DNA of 64,000 nt from Sesamia nonagrioides (Eukaryota > Arthropoda > Insecta > Lepidoptera > Noctuidae), in contig JADWQK010002432.1 of the NCBI GenBank assembly GCA_017933935.1, forward strand, positions 410,001-474,000. Direction: 5' to 3'. This document shows positions 39,561 to 50,001 of the stretch, one piece after another. Each line of letters opens with the position of its first letter. The stretch's first letter is position 1. The position numbers and the translations under genes are program-made. The notes beneath the pieces are model-generated. The model saw only the letters and a list, made by a program, of their open reading frames with translations, made no database searches and was not told where the DNA came from.

Positions 39561-42386
39561 ATGTATCGGCAATGTCTCATTCACGAAGATCAGCGTGATC
39601 TTCAGCTGATATTGTGGCGTGATGATCCGTCGCAGCCACTGGATGTTTACCGACTGAACACGGTCACTTACGGCACCGCGTCCGCACCGTTCCTAAGTTG
39701 TAGGTGTCTTAAACAGCTGGCAGCTGATTGCACGGATCGTGACGTCACAAGAATCATTAATGAAGACTTTTACGTTGACGATATGATTACGGGTTGTGAT
39801 AATAAACAGCAACTTTTAGATGTTTGCAAAAACGTCGCAGACGTTTTAAAGTCAGGTTGTTTTCCCCTACGCAAGTGGATGTTTAATTTCAACATTGAAA
39901 ACAATGAATCCGCCTTAGTCAAGGAATTGTCATTAGGCGATAACGTCCATGCTAAAACTTTAGGATTGGGTTGGCATAATATGAACGATAATTTTTATTT
40001 TAATACACAATTTAAGATTAACTCTAATCAATTAGTTACCAAACATTATATTATGTCAACAATTTCACAGATATTCGATCCGTTGGGGTTATTGAGCCCT
40101 ATGATAATAACGGCTAAAATTCTATTGCAAAAATTATGGCTGGTGAAGCTTGGCTGGGACGATGAAGTTCCCAGTGACGTTAAACGCACTTGGGAAACCT
40201 TTGTTAGTTCTCTGCTGGTACTCAACACTATAAGTGTACCGCGACACGTCATAGGCTGTGACCCGGCTTCTATTGAGCTGCACATATTCACCGACGCATC
40301 GGAATCCGCGTACGGGGCATGTATTTATGTTCGTACTATAAATCAGGATTCCTCGGTGTCTGTCAGGTTGTGCTGTGCGAAAAGCAAGGTCGCACCATTA
40401 AATCCTGTGAGCATACCTAGGCTAGAACTATGCGGAGCTTTGCTAGGTGCTAGGCTATTTAATAAAGTACGCGAATCACTGCGCTGTCAATTTAATCACA
40501 TAGTTTTCTGGTGTGACTCCACCATTGTGTTGGGCTGGCTACGCATGGCTCCCAATTTATTAAAAACTTTCGTGCAAAATCGAGCGGCGGAAATTCACGA
40601 AATCGCTAAAGAACTTCCGTGGTGTCACGTTAGCGGGAAAGATAACCCAGCTGATTTGGTGTCTCGCGGAGTCAGACTGGCAGATCTGCAATCTTCCACG
40701 CTATGGTGGGAGGGCCCAGAATTTTTACGACATTCGGACTTTGATAGTAGTCAAGCTAACTTGGCTAGGTGTGCAGCCCAGACTGATTTACCGGAAATGA
40801 AGCCAGTCAAAACTCACGCATTCGTATCTACTACGGATATTTCATTGTTTCCATTTAAGAGATTCTCTCAATTTAATCGCATGCAACGCGCTTGTGCGTA
40901 TGTATTACGTTTTATTTTTAATATTCGTAATAGAAACAACATTCGTCGCGGCCCTTTTACTGTTGATGAGTTGAGAAACGCGCGCATGACTATAGTGAAG
41001 TTGTCCCAACGCGAATCATTTCCTGAAGAATGTACATTATTAGGAAGTAACAAATCTCTTAAAAATAAACACAATTTAAGTAAATTAAATGTCTTTGCAG
41101 ATAGTGATGGCATTTTACGAGTCGGTGGACGAATAAAATTGTCATCTGATTTTAATTATGATAAGAAACATCCTGTGCTAATTTCTTCCAACCACTGGTT
41201 TTCAGTGCTACTGTTCCGACACGAGCACAAGCGACTGCAGCACGCTGCGCCGCAGACATTACTGTACAACATACGCGAGTCCCACTGGCCGGTGAGGGGT
41301 AGGAACTTGGCCAAGCGCATTGTCCATGAGTGCGTTACGTGTACACGGTTGAGAGGTACATCTTTGTCTCCTATCATGGGCAACTTACCGGAAGAGAGAA
41401 TCACTCCAAGCTTTCCGTTCTTACGTACCGGTGTAGACTACGCTGGGCCAGTGCTCGTACTGAATCGTAAGGGTAGGGGTTCTAAATTAATCAAAGGTTA
41501 TATTTGCCTATTTGTTTGTTTAGTTACACGCGCAATACATTTAGAGCTAGTCAGTGACCTTTCTTCTGATACTTATCTACTTGCGTTAAGGAGATTTATT
41601 TCCCGCCGTGGTAAACCTGACGAAATAATTTCGGATAACGGTAGAAACTTTGTAGGTCTCGCAAATGAATTTTCAAAATTTTTATCCACTTGCTCCTCCG
41701 ATTTAATTGAATATGCGACTAGTCAGGACATTAAATTCTCTTTCATCCCGCCTTATGCACCTCATTTTGGTGGATTGTGGGAAGCGGGAGTAAAGTCGTG
41801 CAAGCACCACTTGTTACGAGTCGTTGGCAGTGCGCACCTAACATTCGAGGAATATAGTACTGTGTTATCGCAAATTGAAGCTGTCCTCAACTCCCGCCCC
41901 ATTAGTCCTTTATCCGCAGATCCTAATGACTTCCTTCCTTTGTGTCCCTCTCACTTCCTGGTTGGTCGTCTCCTAACAGCGCCTGCAACAACACAGCTGA
42001 CTGATGTCCCTGCTCACCGACTGACACGCTATCAGAGGCTTGAGCAGCTAAGACAACATTTCTGGATACGATGGTCTAAAGAGTACATCTCAGAAATGCA
42101 AACCAGGACCAAATGGAGACAACACGGGCGTGATTTGAAGCCGAACACATTGGTCATCATCAAAGAGGACAACACGCCGCCACTGAAATGGAGCTTGGGG
42201 CGGGTCATCTCGACAATACCAGGAAAGGATGGAATCTCTCGAGTGGCTGATATCCAAACGAAGTCAGGAATCATCAGACGTGCATTTCCTCGAATCTGTC
42301 CTCTGTTCAATGATGAAGATGAAGAAAAGGTGTTGGACGTCGGTACCTACTTCCAAGCCCGGGGGCATGTTCAGACTTCGCCTTAA
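39561..42386 (+). CDS. pol: BEL/Pao Pol, C-terminal part: RT end, RNase H, integrase (941 aa)
   Basis: This would copy the element's RNA and insert the DNA. The frame opens inside the RT at MYRQCLIHED, so the ATG is not a true start. RT catalytic YVDD lies at residues 71-74. RNase H has TDAS (D245), RLEL (E289) and CDS (D319). The integrase has a His/Cys zinc region (RHEHKRLQH near 553-561; C591, C594), then D626 (GVDYAG), D692 (SDNG) and E741 (WEAG). A DUF5641-like C-terminus spans about 820-915 (WSKEYISEMQTRTKW, LGRVISTIPGKDG). The stop at 42384 lies 19 bases inside the 3' LTR. No internal stop is present, but without the upstream part it cannot work alone. Confidence 0.9.
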   Translation: MYRQCLIHEDQRDLQLILWRDDPSQPLDVYRLNTVTYGTASAPFLSCRCLKQLAADCTDRDVTRIINEDFYVDDMITGCDNKQQLLDVCKNVADVLKSGCFPLRKWMFNFNIENNESALVKELSLGDNVHAKTLGLGWHNMNDNFYFNTQFKINSNQLVTKHYIMSTISQIFDPLGLLSPMIITAKILLQKLWLVKLGWDDEVPSDVKRTWETFVSSLLVLNTISVPRHVIGCDPASIELHIFTDASESAYGACIYVRTINQDSSVSVRLCCAKSKVAPLNPVSIPRLELCGALLGARLFNKVRESLRCQFNHIVFWCDSTIVLGWLRMAPNLLKTFVQNRAAEIHEIAKELPWCHVSGKDNPADLVSRGVRLADLQSSTLWWEGPEFLRHSDFDSSQANLARCAAQTDLPEMKPVKTHAFVSTTDISLFPFKRFSQFNRMQRACAYVLRFIFNIRNRNNIRRGPFTVDELRNARMTIVKLSQRESFPEECTLLGSNKSLKNKHNLSKLNVFADSDGILRVGGRIKLSSDFNYDKKHPVLISSNHWFSVLLFRHEHKRLQHAAPQTLLYNIRESHWPVRGRNLAKRIVHECVTCTRLRGTSLSPIMGNLPEERITPSFPFLRTGVDYAGPVLVLNRKGRGSKLIKGYICLFVCLVTRAIHLELVSDLSSDTYLLALRRFISRRGKPDEIISDNGRNFVGLANEFSKFLSTCSSDLIEYATSQDIKFSFIPPYAPHFGGLWEAGVKSCKHHLLRVVGSAHLTFEEYSTVLSQIEAVLNSRPISPLSADPNDFLPLCPSHFLVGRLLTAPATTQLTDVPAHRLTRYQRLEQLRQHFWIRWSKEYISEMQTRTKWRQHGRDLKPNTLVIIKEDNTPPLKWSLGRVISTIPGKDGISRVADIQTKSGIIRRAFPRICPLFNDEDEEKVLDVGTYFQARGHVQTSP

Positions 42387-42676
42387 TAGCAGAACTTCGC
42401 CTTAAGAACTGTAGATACCATCTTCTTAACAGCAATTGGTCATCTACGCATGCGATCGACCAATAGCCACCGAGCTACGCGTCAATGGTTTTTTTCGTAT
42501 AAAATGTTTCTTCAAGAACTACTACTGCTTTGCACGCGCTACGTATCACATATACTTAACATTATTATTTCACTGTAATACTCTAAATACAGACAAGTTT
42601 TAAGGAATTCCTGGTGTCGCCTACTAATTTCAAGCCCTCAATCTCCTAACACGCAGCAGAGTTTGAGAACGAAACA
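42368..42676 (+). repeat. BEL 3' LTR (309 bp)
   Basis: Same length and ends as the 5' LTR. It is preceded by a short GGGGGCA purine stretch, a weak polypurine tract, with a longer GAAGATGAAGAAAAGG at about 42317-42332. TATAAAA is at 42498-42504. The last 162 bases are identical to the 5' LTR. Confidence 0.93.
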
Positions 42677-43289
42677 GTATTCAAATAATCAAATCGAATC
42701 AATTTGGAAACAGCACTCATAGACGTCGGTATCCAAGACAGGCAGTCAAGAACGTAAATATGTATACACTTGACTTTATTCACCCCTTTATTTTTTAATG
42801 AAATTTCATGTTGTCTTGAACATAACATTTTTGCAGTGTAGTTGTTTTCGTCATTTCACTTCACGCTAAAATCGATATAGAAAGTCTGTAAGTGTACATA
42901 TTGGGCTCATCACTGTACGTTTTCGTGTTCTATTTGTTTACATTTTCATCCGTTACTTTTAGAGCAAGCTATAGGTACGCACTAAGATTATAACTTCATT
43001 GTATGAAATTCTATTGTCTATGACATTTTCTTGTAAACCTTTTAAGGAGTAATGAGCGTTTATATATGGCAGGAATTTGTTTCTTTGTAGAATAATAAAT
43101 ATAGAGTATTTTTAAGATTGTATTAATCTTAATATAAGTTATGACTAAAAGCCTAGTTATGGCGGTATGGCACTGCAAGGGATTTATATTCGCTACATAG
43201 AAAAATAAATTAAATATGTATGACAACAAAATTATAATTTAATTACGGTGCCAAAGGATAAAATTTTACCTTTAAATTACATTTTCTAC
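42677..43289. other. No recognised feature
   Basis: AT-rich sequence after the BEL target duplication, with no supported motif. Confidence 0.45.
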
Positions 43290-43551
43290 AAGTTGCGCAC
43301 CGCGGTTTCACCCGCGTAGCGTAAGTTTCGATTTTTTTTTCATATGCTCTGCTACTATTCGTCGCAGCGTGATGTAATATAGCCCAAAGCCTTCCTGGAT
43401 TAATGGGCTATCCAACGTAAAAAGAATTTTTCTAATCAGAATGGTCCGATTAGAAAAATTATTTTTATGTTCTCAGGAACCACTGGTAGTTTCTGAGATT
43501 AGCGCGTTCAAACAAACAAACAAACTCTTCAGCTTAATATATTAGTATAGA
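43290..43551 (-). mobile_element. Helitron B copy, 3' end altered
   Basis: On the minus strand it starts TCTATACTAATATATTAAGC (at 43551) and ends at CGCGGGTGAAACCGCGGTG without CTAG. The core repeats GGATAGCCCATTAATCCAGG. A local duplication of AGAAAAATT-type sequence lies near 43425-43465. Confidence 0.65.
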
Positions 43552-43884
43552 TTGGAAGCACAAAAACAAAAGTTGCTAAGCTTTACCGCACCGTATTTGT
43601 TTTAAATGATTCGAAATATTTATTTTGCCTTTTTAAACGTCGCGTGCCATTTCTCATTTCATCAATATTACTAGGTAATCGATTCTCCAGAAATGCACGA
43701 AGATTGTCAAAAAAACAAACTTGGGAAAATTATCTCCAAATATGCACACAGAGCAGTGGCCTAGTGAAAACAGTCTAATTACGAGGTTCAAACCCAAAAA
43801 AAGGCGCTTCCATCATTCATCATCATCAACTTTTTACTCGACTACGGCAAAGCAAAAGGAGGGTTATGATTTTGACCGGCTATG
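43552..43884. other. Degenerate SINE-3 head, otherwise no feature
   Basis: GAGCAGTGGCCTAGTGAAAA (about 43751) and GGTTCAAACCC (about 43785) look like worn A and B boxes of SINE-3. A CATCATCATCAAC tail-like string follows. Low certainty. Confidence 0.35.
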
Positions 43885-44105
<221 letters not shown>

Positions 44106-44115
44106 GTTCCCTCGT

Positions 44116-44640
44116 AACTTCTAAACTACTTATTCGAATTCGACAAATGACACATCATTAGAAGCGTCTTAATTGTCCGCTGGTTAAAGGCTATATGGAG
44201 TTTCACAAAATCTAGTGTGGCGCCCTCTAGCGGACAAAATATACAGAGTAAAAAAATAAAGTTAAGATAAATATGCCGTGTTTGGTATCATTTGAAAGGG
44301 CTTTACTTGTACATTTTGAATATATATATATATATATATTACTAGCATTTGCTTGTGACTTTACCTGTATTCATGGGCTGATTACATATAATTCACATCT
44401 TTTCGTTCATTGATAGCTTCTTTACTACTTATCAGAATAAGACCACTGCAGAACCATTAGAAGGGCCTTGATATTCTGTTGCTTATGAGCTATAAAGCTT
44501 GTCATCAAATTTAGTATTACGCCCTCTAGCGGACAAAAAGTTCTATGTTAATATAAAATTAAAATAAATATACTGCATTTGGTATCATCTGAAAGAGTTT
44601 CACGAGTACTTTATGTTTGTACATAATCCCGAGTTATGCT
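44116..44640. repeat. Two diverged ~300-bp tandem units
   Basis: CTTCTAAACTACTTAT (44117) and CTTCTTTACTACTTAT (44418) start units that both continue through ATTAGAAG, GCCCTCTAGCGGACAAAA and TTTGGTATCAT.TGAAAG. A TA microsatellite near 44325-44340 closes the first unit. I see no coding sequence. Confidence 0.7.
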
Positions 44641-44945
44641 TCGTAGAAATTTGAATGTAAACCAGGGTTTGGTAAACGGAGCGATGGGAGTGGTGACGGC
44701 CTTCGAATGGCCTGCTCATCGGCGCGATCAGCTGGAACAGGAGAACAGCCAAGCGCTGTTCTCATATAATTTGACGACGCATCCATAAAAGCAGATATTA
44801 ACGGACTTATCAAAATCGAGCCTTCCCTCACTGAATTTGATGGCTTGAGTCGGTCTTCGTGGACCCCGTCACGATGTGCTGACATCTCTTTGAGGCGCGC
44901 GTGAAACACGACGCGCCGTCGACTCGGGCCTGGTCCTTGAATATT
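44641..44945 (-). mobile_element. R1-like LINE 3' UTR fragment
   Basis: The part at 44835-44940 (CTTCGTGGACCCCGTCACGA, GTGCTGACATCTCTTTGAGG, GACTCGGGCCTGGTCCTTG) matches the reverse of the LINE 3' UTR in Helitron C. The left part is GC-rich and unassigned. Confidence 0.55.
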
Positions 44946-45139
44946 GCATACTTCAGAATAGTATTGTATGACATTATTGTCAATTTACAACGGAGGCATC
45001 TTGGTAGAGTCTACTGTGTCCATTTACTTATACACACATATTAGCAACTCTGTTCAGTTCAGTATTCTGAAAATCTTGTTTTATACTATTTCAGCGTCGT
45101 TTTTTGTCGTAGTTGGGTTTTAGTTTTTTTACTTTTTAT

Positions 45140-45356
45140 TATTATCATCCCACTGCTGGGCACAGGTCTCCTCTCATACAGAGAAGGATTGAGCGTAATC
45201 ACCACGCTTGCTCAATGCGGATTTCAGACTTAAAGTCCAGCTTCCTTCAGTCATTGGTGTCCAAGATATACTTAGAAAGTACTTGCCTGGCCTGGAATCG
45301 AACCCGCGCACTGATACTTGAGAGGCTGGTGTTTTAACCACTAGGCCACCATGACT
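45140..45356 (-). mobile_element. SINE-2 copy, internally shortened
   Basis: Reverse-strand copy from ATCATCCCACTGCTGGGCAC (3' end) to CACTAGGCCACCATGAC (head). Both tRNA-type boxes are readable on the minus strand (GGTTCGATTCC as GGAATCGAACC here). The interval between the CTTAAAGTCC and AGTCATTGG segments is shorter than at 57597. Confidence 0.75.
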
Positions 45357-45375
45357 CACCTTCCTACCTTACCTA

Positions 45376-45465
45376 TTCATCATCATCATCAACCTTTTTT
45401 TATACCGTCCCACTGCTGAGCACAGTTCTCCTCTCAAACAGAGAATTGATTGAGGGTAACCTTAC
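45376..45465 (-). mobile_element. SINE-2 3' end fragment
   Basis: CATCATCATCATCAACCTTT, then CCCACTGCTGAGCACAG and a remnant of the GATTGAG segment. 5'-truncated. Confidence 0.65.
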
Positions 45466-45769
45466 CTATTAATTCGTCATAATTAAAACAGTAACAAAGT
45501 TTTCTCTGAGACTGTAGTCTACGGAGAACAACTGTATAGGTACAGTTCCTGACAAGCTTTGCAAAATACTTGCCTCACTTCTTACGTAAGATCTCATAAA
45601 ACAAACACGTGTAAAGATAACTTTGTCTTCCGAAACATTTCTCACTAACCAATAGCATGAGATTTTCCGATACATTTGGCGGGAATCATTCCTCCATTTT
45701 GGAAAAATGCTGCCCGGGAAATGCTCGTTATATCATTATGGGTGTTTGCAGATTATTTATTATTCTTCT
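45466..45769. other. No recognised feature
   Basis: I see no repeat ends or coding motif here. Confidence 0.4.
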
Positions 45770-45952
45770 TCAGCTTATAGATGTCCACTGCTGGACAAAG
45801 GCCTCCACCAAGGCTTTCCACGCTGACCGGTCTTGTGCTGCTCGCATCCATCGGCTTCCCGCGACCTTCACCAGGTCATCGGTCCACGTTGTTGGGGGCC
45901 TCCCTACGCTGCGTCTTCCAGTACGTGGCCGCCACTCCAGAACTTTACTGAT
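45770..45952 (-). pseudogene. RTE-clade LINE 3' fragment
   Basis: Minus strand of the stretch CTTATAGATGTCCACTGCTG to GTGGCCGCCACTCCAGAAC. It encodes the DLVKVAGSRWMRAAQDRS end in the right frame. It is followed on its right by a short ATT repeat. Confidence 0.75.
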
Positions 45953-46239
45953 TATTATTATTTATTTATTATTATTACCTGTATTCTCCGAAGGAATAAG
46001 CATGTATATGTATTACATTCGACCTGACGCGCGATTATTGCTGTTTACTGAGTCAAGACTTTGGGTTTTTATTAAGAATGTAAACTTCACCTCAATAGGG
46101 ATGGTTTATTTCAACATCTTAGAGCTTAAGAGTTAGTTAGTAGTTAGTTAGTAATAGACATTTTTCTATTATTATACATTTTTATATTCATTATACATAA
46201 ATAATTGCACACCACGACATTTTTTATCAACCTATATTT

Positions 46240-46425
46240 ATTTGTATCAATAGCTTGACAATTTAAAAGAGTGTCCATGGAGTTTATTGCCCGTTCTTCT
46301 CCATAGGTACCTACTCCTTGGAATGGGTGACTAGCTTCACCTTACTGACTGACCGACCATCAGACAATTCAAAAGTGCCTGTAACTGGTTTATTTAAAAT
46401 AAATACTTTGATTTGATTTCATATA
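46240..46425 (+). mobile_element. LINE 3' UTR fragment
   Basis: GCCCGTTCTTCTCCATAGG, GGAATGGGTGACTAGCTTCA and AAAAGTGCCTGTAACTGG, ending AAATACTTTGATTTGATTTC, form a signature I know from 3' UTRs of Jockey/CR1-type LINEs in Lepidoptera. No coding part is attached. Confidence 0.5.
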
Positions 46426-46646
46426 GCACTCCACTGCTGGACATGGACCTCTCCTATTACACGCTATTTAACTCGCTTTTCGGCAACTCTTATCCTACTA
46501 CCACTACCTACTACTACCAACCATTCTGTGAAAATCGTCACTTCACCTAGCTTGAGGGCGTCATAGCTACCTTAGCTTTAACTATTCGCGATCTCTACTT
46601 TAACGGATTACAATCAAATAAAAGGCGCTTTAAGGCGCAAATAAGA

Positions 46647-46941
46647 GTCGTGGTGGCCTAGTGGTTAAAACACCAGCCTCTCAAGTATGAGTGTACGGGT
46701 TCGATTCCAGGTCAGGCAAGTACCAATGCAACTTTTCTAATTTATATGTACTTTCTAAGTATATCTTGGACACCAATGACTGGTTAAAAGGTGAAGGAAA
46801 ACATCTTGAGGAAACCTGGACTTTAAGTCTGAAATCGCCAACCCGCATTGAGCAACCGTGGTGATTACGCTCAATCCTTCTCTGTATTAGAGGAGACCTG
46901 TACCCAGCAGTGAGACGATTAAAATGTTGATGATTATGATG
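46647..46941 (+). mobile_element. SINE-2, full-length copy
   Basis: GTCGTGGTGGCCTAGTGG head, GGTTCGATTCC B box, CATCTTGAGGAAACCTGG body and CAGCAGTGAGACGATTAAAA end with a TGATGATTATGATG tail. Confidence 0.8.
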
Positions 46942-46954
46942 AAAAGACGCTATA

Positions 46955-47430
46955 CTTTGTGTAATTTATTTCATCACCACTACTCTCAAAACCGCCAAAG
47001 AAAATATCGTGAGGAAATCGACATGTCCTACAACAAAAAATTATGACATCTACTTACCCGCATTGGGCCCGTGCGGTCGCGACATATTGTAGGTCGTAGT
47101 TTTGAACCACATTAGGCTTTTTACTTTGTCTGAATTATTTCTTTTCCCCTGCTCTCAAAACGGTGAAAACATCGAACATCGTCAGGAAACCGGCATGTCC
47201 TGCAACCAAAAAAAAAGTTTCTAAGACATGTGACATCTACTAACCCGCACTGGGCCAGCGTGGTAGATTAATACCCACTCCCTCTCACCGAGAAGAGTCC
47301 TGTGTCCCAACAGTGGGGACATTATAGGCTGATTATGTTATGTATGGTGGGTACTGTACAGGGTACTCCCTCCCTTACAAAGAGGACGCCTGTGTCTCAA
47401 AGTGCGGACGTCATAGCCTGATTATGATAT
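46955..47430 (+). mobile_element. Cluster of partial SINE-3 copies
   Basis: Three pieces in the same orientation. About 46955-47070 is body only. About 47070-47335 has a worn GGTCGCGACATATTGTAGGT head and TAGTTTTGAACCACA, a body, and the end TCCTGTGTCCCAACAGTGGG. About 47345-47430 is a 3' end only, CGCCTGTGTCTCAAAGTGCG. The solo LTR is inserted at the end of the third piece. Confidence 0.6.
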
Positions 47431-48030
47431 TGTTACGAATGTACCTTATGTCGATGGCATAAGGTTCAATATTGCCTGACATGTAGAACATAAATTTTAA
47501 GTGCTATATCTCGAGACCTAGGTATTAGAAAGGTACAATATAAAAAACGCATTGCTAGACCTAGGGTGGCCTATCGAATGGTACAGGTTTCATAAATATT
47601 GTTAACATAGTGTCGACATCGAAATTTCCAGAAAGTGGTCTCCGGCAATGCAAGGTACCTACCGAACGTACTCGAAATGATGCGCTATTATCATTGATGC
47701 TGGATCTGGAATGATCAATCAGCTGATCTAAATAAAGCCCCGTGACGCCAGCGGTCAGTCAGTCTACATTCGACTAGCGGTACGAAAACAAGCGACAGCG
47801 ATATTTGAGAATACCTACTGCGACAACTGTAACGAGAACTTTGAGTACTACGTGAAGTAACATCTGTAGTGTTATTGTGTGTTTACGACACGGACTTCAT
47901 GGACGTAAGGGAAGACTTCGGTGCGACATCAGCTACGTTCTACTTGTCATTGCCTACGATCGACTGTACCTTCGTTGCCAATAAACTTCGCAACCCTTAA
48001 CCGGCGTTTTAGTACCCCTAGCCCGTAACA
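47431..48030 (+). mobile_element. Solo LTR, 600 bp
   Basis: It begins TGTTACGAATGTACC and ends AGCCCGTAACA, with a perfect 7-bp inverted end (TGTTACG/CGTAACA). ATAT flanks both sides as a 4-bp target duplication. CAATAAACTTCG near 47979 contains a poly(A) signal, and GTCAGTCAGTC lies near the middle. No internal element is present. Probably Ty3/gypsy-type, left by LTR-LTR recombination; the orientation given assumes the poly(A) signal is real. Confidence 0.75.
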
Positions 48031-48372
48031 ATATGCACACATCCTACATCCGAGAGCCATTCTTCATAAAAACCCGCTTAGTAAGAGCGGGGCTCCACAG
48101 CCTCCGTATTGTCGTCTGGCCACTTGGTCACGTATCGTCTCCAGTGGGATCACGTGCGACTCTTAATTACAATCCACTTACTCAAACTTACTTAGCTTGA
48201 TTTAAGTTCCGAGGTCAGTTGGAATTTTTGTGCTTTTTTTTATGGAAATTCCGTGACTTAAGTAAAGAAAGACGTGAAATTTTATTCACATTATGCTAGT
48301 ACTAGCTGCGCCCTACGGTTTCACCTGCATAAGTTTCGATCTTTTGAGAATATCAGGATTAAAAGTATCCTA
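48031..48372. other. No recognised feature
   Basis: It continues the host sequence after the solo LTR. A short Helitron-B-like CGGTTTCACCTGCATAAGTT lies near 48318. Confidence 0.4.
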
Positions 48373-49060
48373 CATCATCATTATCATCATCATCAACCTT
48401 TTTATCATCCGGTAGGCTCAGGCCTCCTCTTGACAGCCTCCGTGGCGTAGCGGTAGTGGACGCGGCCGCTGCGCAAGGTGGCGCGGGTTCGATCCCCGCA
48501 CAGTGCAAGTATTTGTATGCATGAATATGAATATTTGCACTGGTCTGGTCGTGTCTCGGAAAGCACGTTAAGCCGTTGGTCCCGGTTGCCATACGAACAT
48601 CTAGTGGCAGTCGTTACGGGTTGTTGTAGCCCTCAAAAATCCAACAATTGGTCTAACTGCAATTCTTCGATGTCGCCTTCGGGTTGTGGAGGTCAGACGG
48701 CAGTCGCTTCACGGAAAATGTCGAAGTTTAGCCATATCAGCAGTTGCTCCAAAGCTGAAAAGGCTGCCGATGCGACTGGGATTAACGCTGGGATGATGAC
48801 GAGGCTCAGGCCTCCTCTCATACAGAGAAGGATTGAGCGTAATCACCACACTTGCTCAATGCGGGTTGACGATTTCAGACTTAAAGTCCAGATTTTCTCA
48901 AGATGTTTTCCTTCACCTTATGATCAATCATTGATGTCCAAGCTATACTTAGAAAGTACATATAACTTAGAAAAGTAAAATTTTTACACGGCTGACTTGA
49001 AATCGAACCTGCACACTCATACTTGAGAGGCTGGTGTTTTAACCACTAGGCCATCACGAC
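48373..49060 (-). mobile_element. SINE-2 copy split by SINE-1
   Basis: The minus-strand SINE-2 runs from the CATCATCATTATCATC tail (48373) to the head at CACTAGGCCATCACGAC (49060). It is interrupted at 48431-48801 by SINE-1, which duplicated 17 bp of it. Confidence 0.85.
48431..48801 (+). mobile_element. SINE-1 nested in SINE-2, 17-bp target duplication
   Basis: AGGCTCAGGCCTCCTCT lies at 48414-48430 and 48802-48818, identical. The copy has the GGCGTAGCGG A box and GGTTCGATCCC B box. It lacks about 20 bp near its end, where GCAGTTGCTCCAAAGC stands against GTAAAGCGGACC in other copies. Confidence 0.9.
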
Positions 49061-49590
49061 TTCGAAGTACTTCACTTTTCTTAAAAGTACCCTAATTATA
49101 AACTATCTTTGTGCCAATATTGATCCAAATAAATTCAGTATAAATAGAATGAGTGACAGTCTGGGTCGTCGCGTGACAATCGAGATATAAGTCGTCCGGC
49201 GGCGTGATGGGCAAACGTCATTGTTGACATTGCGGATAATATCTGGATGAGGCTGGCACAGAAGCGTGAAAATTGGCACATGAAAGAAATAAAGAAAATA
49301 AGTTTATTTGCGGTAAACATGACGCAGATAAGAAATGATTAAGGATAACATGCATTACAACTGCGAAAAATCGCTATCGCTGAGCGTTATGCAAAGACTG
49401 CCTGTCAGTGGGTGAATTCAGGCTATGAATGATGAAAGTAATATTTTATTCCATTTGGAAGCCTATAATCTGGCTCCAGGAATTCCACATCAGCTTTGTC
49501 TAAATGATAAATCAAACTTGCTAGGTTAGTAAATGTGCTCCCTCCGAACTTCAAGACGCCAACCAAACGGTTATATTTTTAAGTGAAGAT
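49061..49590. other. No recognised feature
   Basis: AT-rich; no motif supported. Confidence 0.4.
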
Positions 49591-49605
49591 ATGTGAAGAC
49601 GGATA

Positions 49606-49986
49606 GACAGCCTCCGTGGCGTAGAGGCAGCGAACGCGGCCGTTACGCAAGGAGGCGCGGGTTCGATTCCCGCACAGTGCAAATGTTTGTATGCATGAAT
49701 ATGAATATTTGCACTGGTCTGGTCGTGCCTCGGAAAGCACGTTAAGCCGTTGGTCCCGGTTGCCATACGAACATCTAGTGGCAGTCGTTACGGGTTGTTG
49801 GAGCCCTCAAAAGTCTATCAATTGGTCTAACTGCAATGCTTAGATATCGCCTTCGGGTTGTTGCGGTCAGACGGCAGTCGCTTCACGGAAAATATCAAAG
49901 TTTAGCCAAAATCAGCAGTTAGACTTTAAAAGCGGACCCCAGACTCCAAAGCTGAAAAGGATTAACACTGAGATGATGATGATGAC
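49606..49986 (+). mobile_element. SINE-1 with perfect 15-bp target duplication
   Basis: ATGTGAAGACGGATA at 49591-49605 and 49987-50001, identical. Head GACAGCCTCCGTGGCGTAGA, B box GGTTCGATTCC, tail GATGATGATGATG. Confidence 0.9.
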
Positions 49987-50001
49987 ATGTGAAGACGGAT
50001 A

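Larger units (their letters stand above)
36439..42676 (+). mobile_element. BEL/Pao LTR retrotransposon, complete but broken in pol
   Basis: Two 309-bp LTRs bound a 6238-bp element flanked by GTATT on both sides (36434-36438 and 42677-42681). Order: LTR, tRNA-Tyr-type primer site, gag with DUF1759-type core and Cys/His motifs, protease, RT, RNase H, integrase, LTR. The domain order and the YVDD, TDAS and C-terminal DUF5641-like features place it in BEL/Pao. There is no envelope frame. Frameshifts lie between gag and the long pol frame, so this copy could not make a complete Gag-Pol. Confidence 0.93.
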
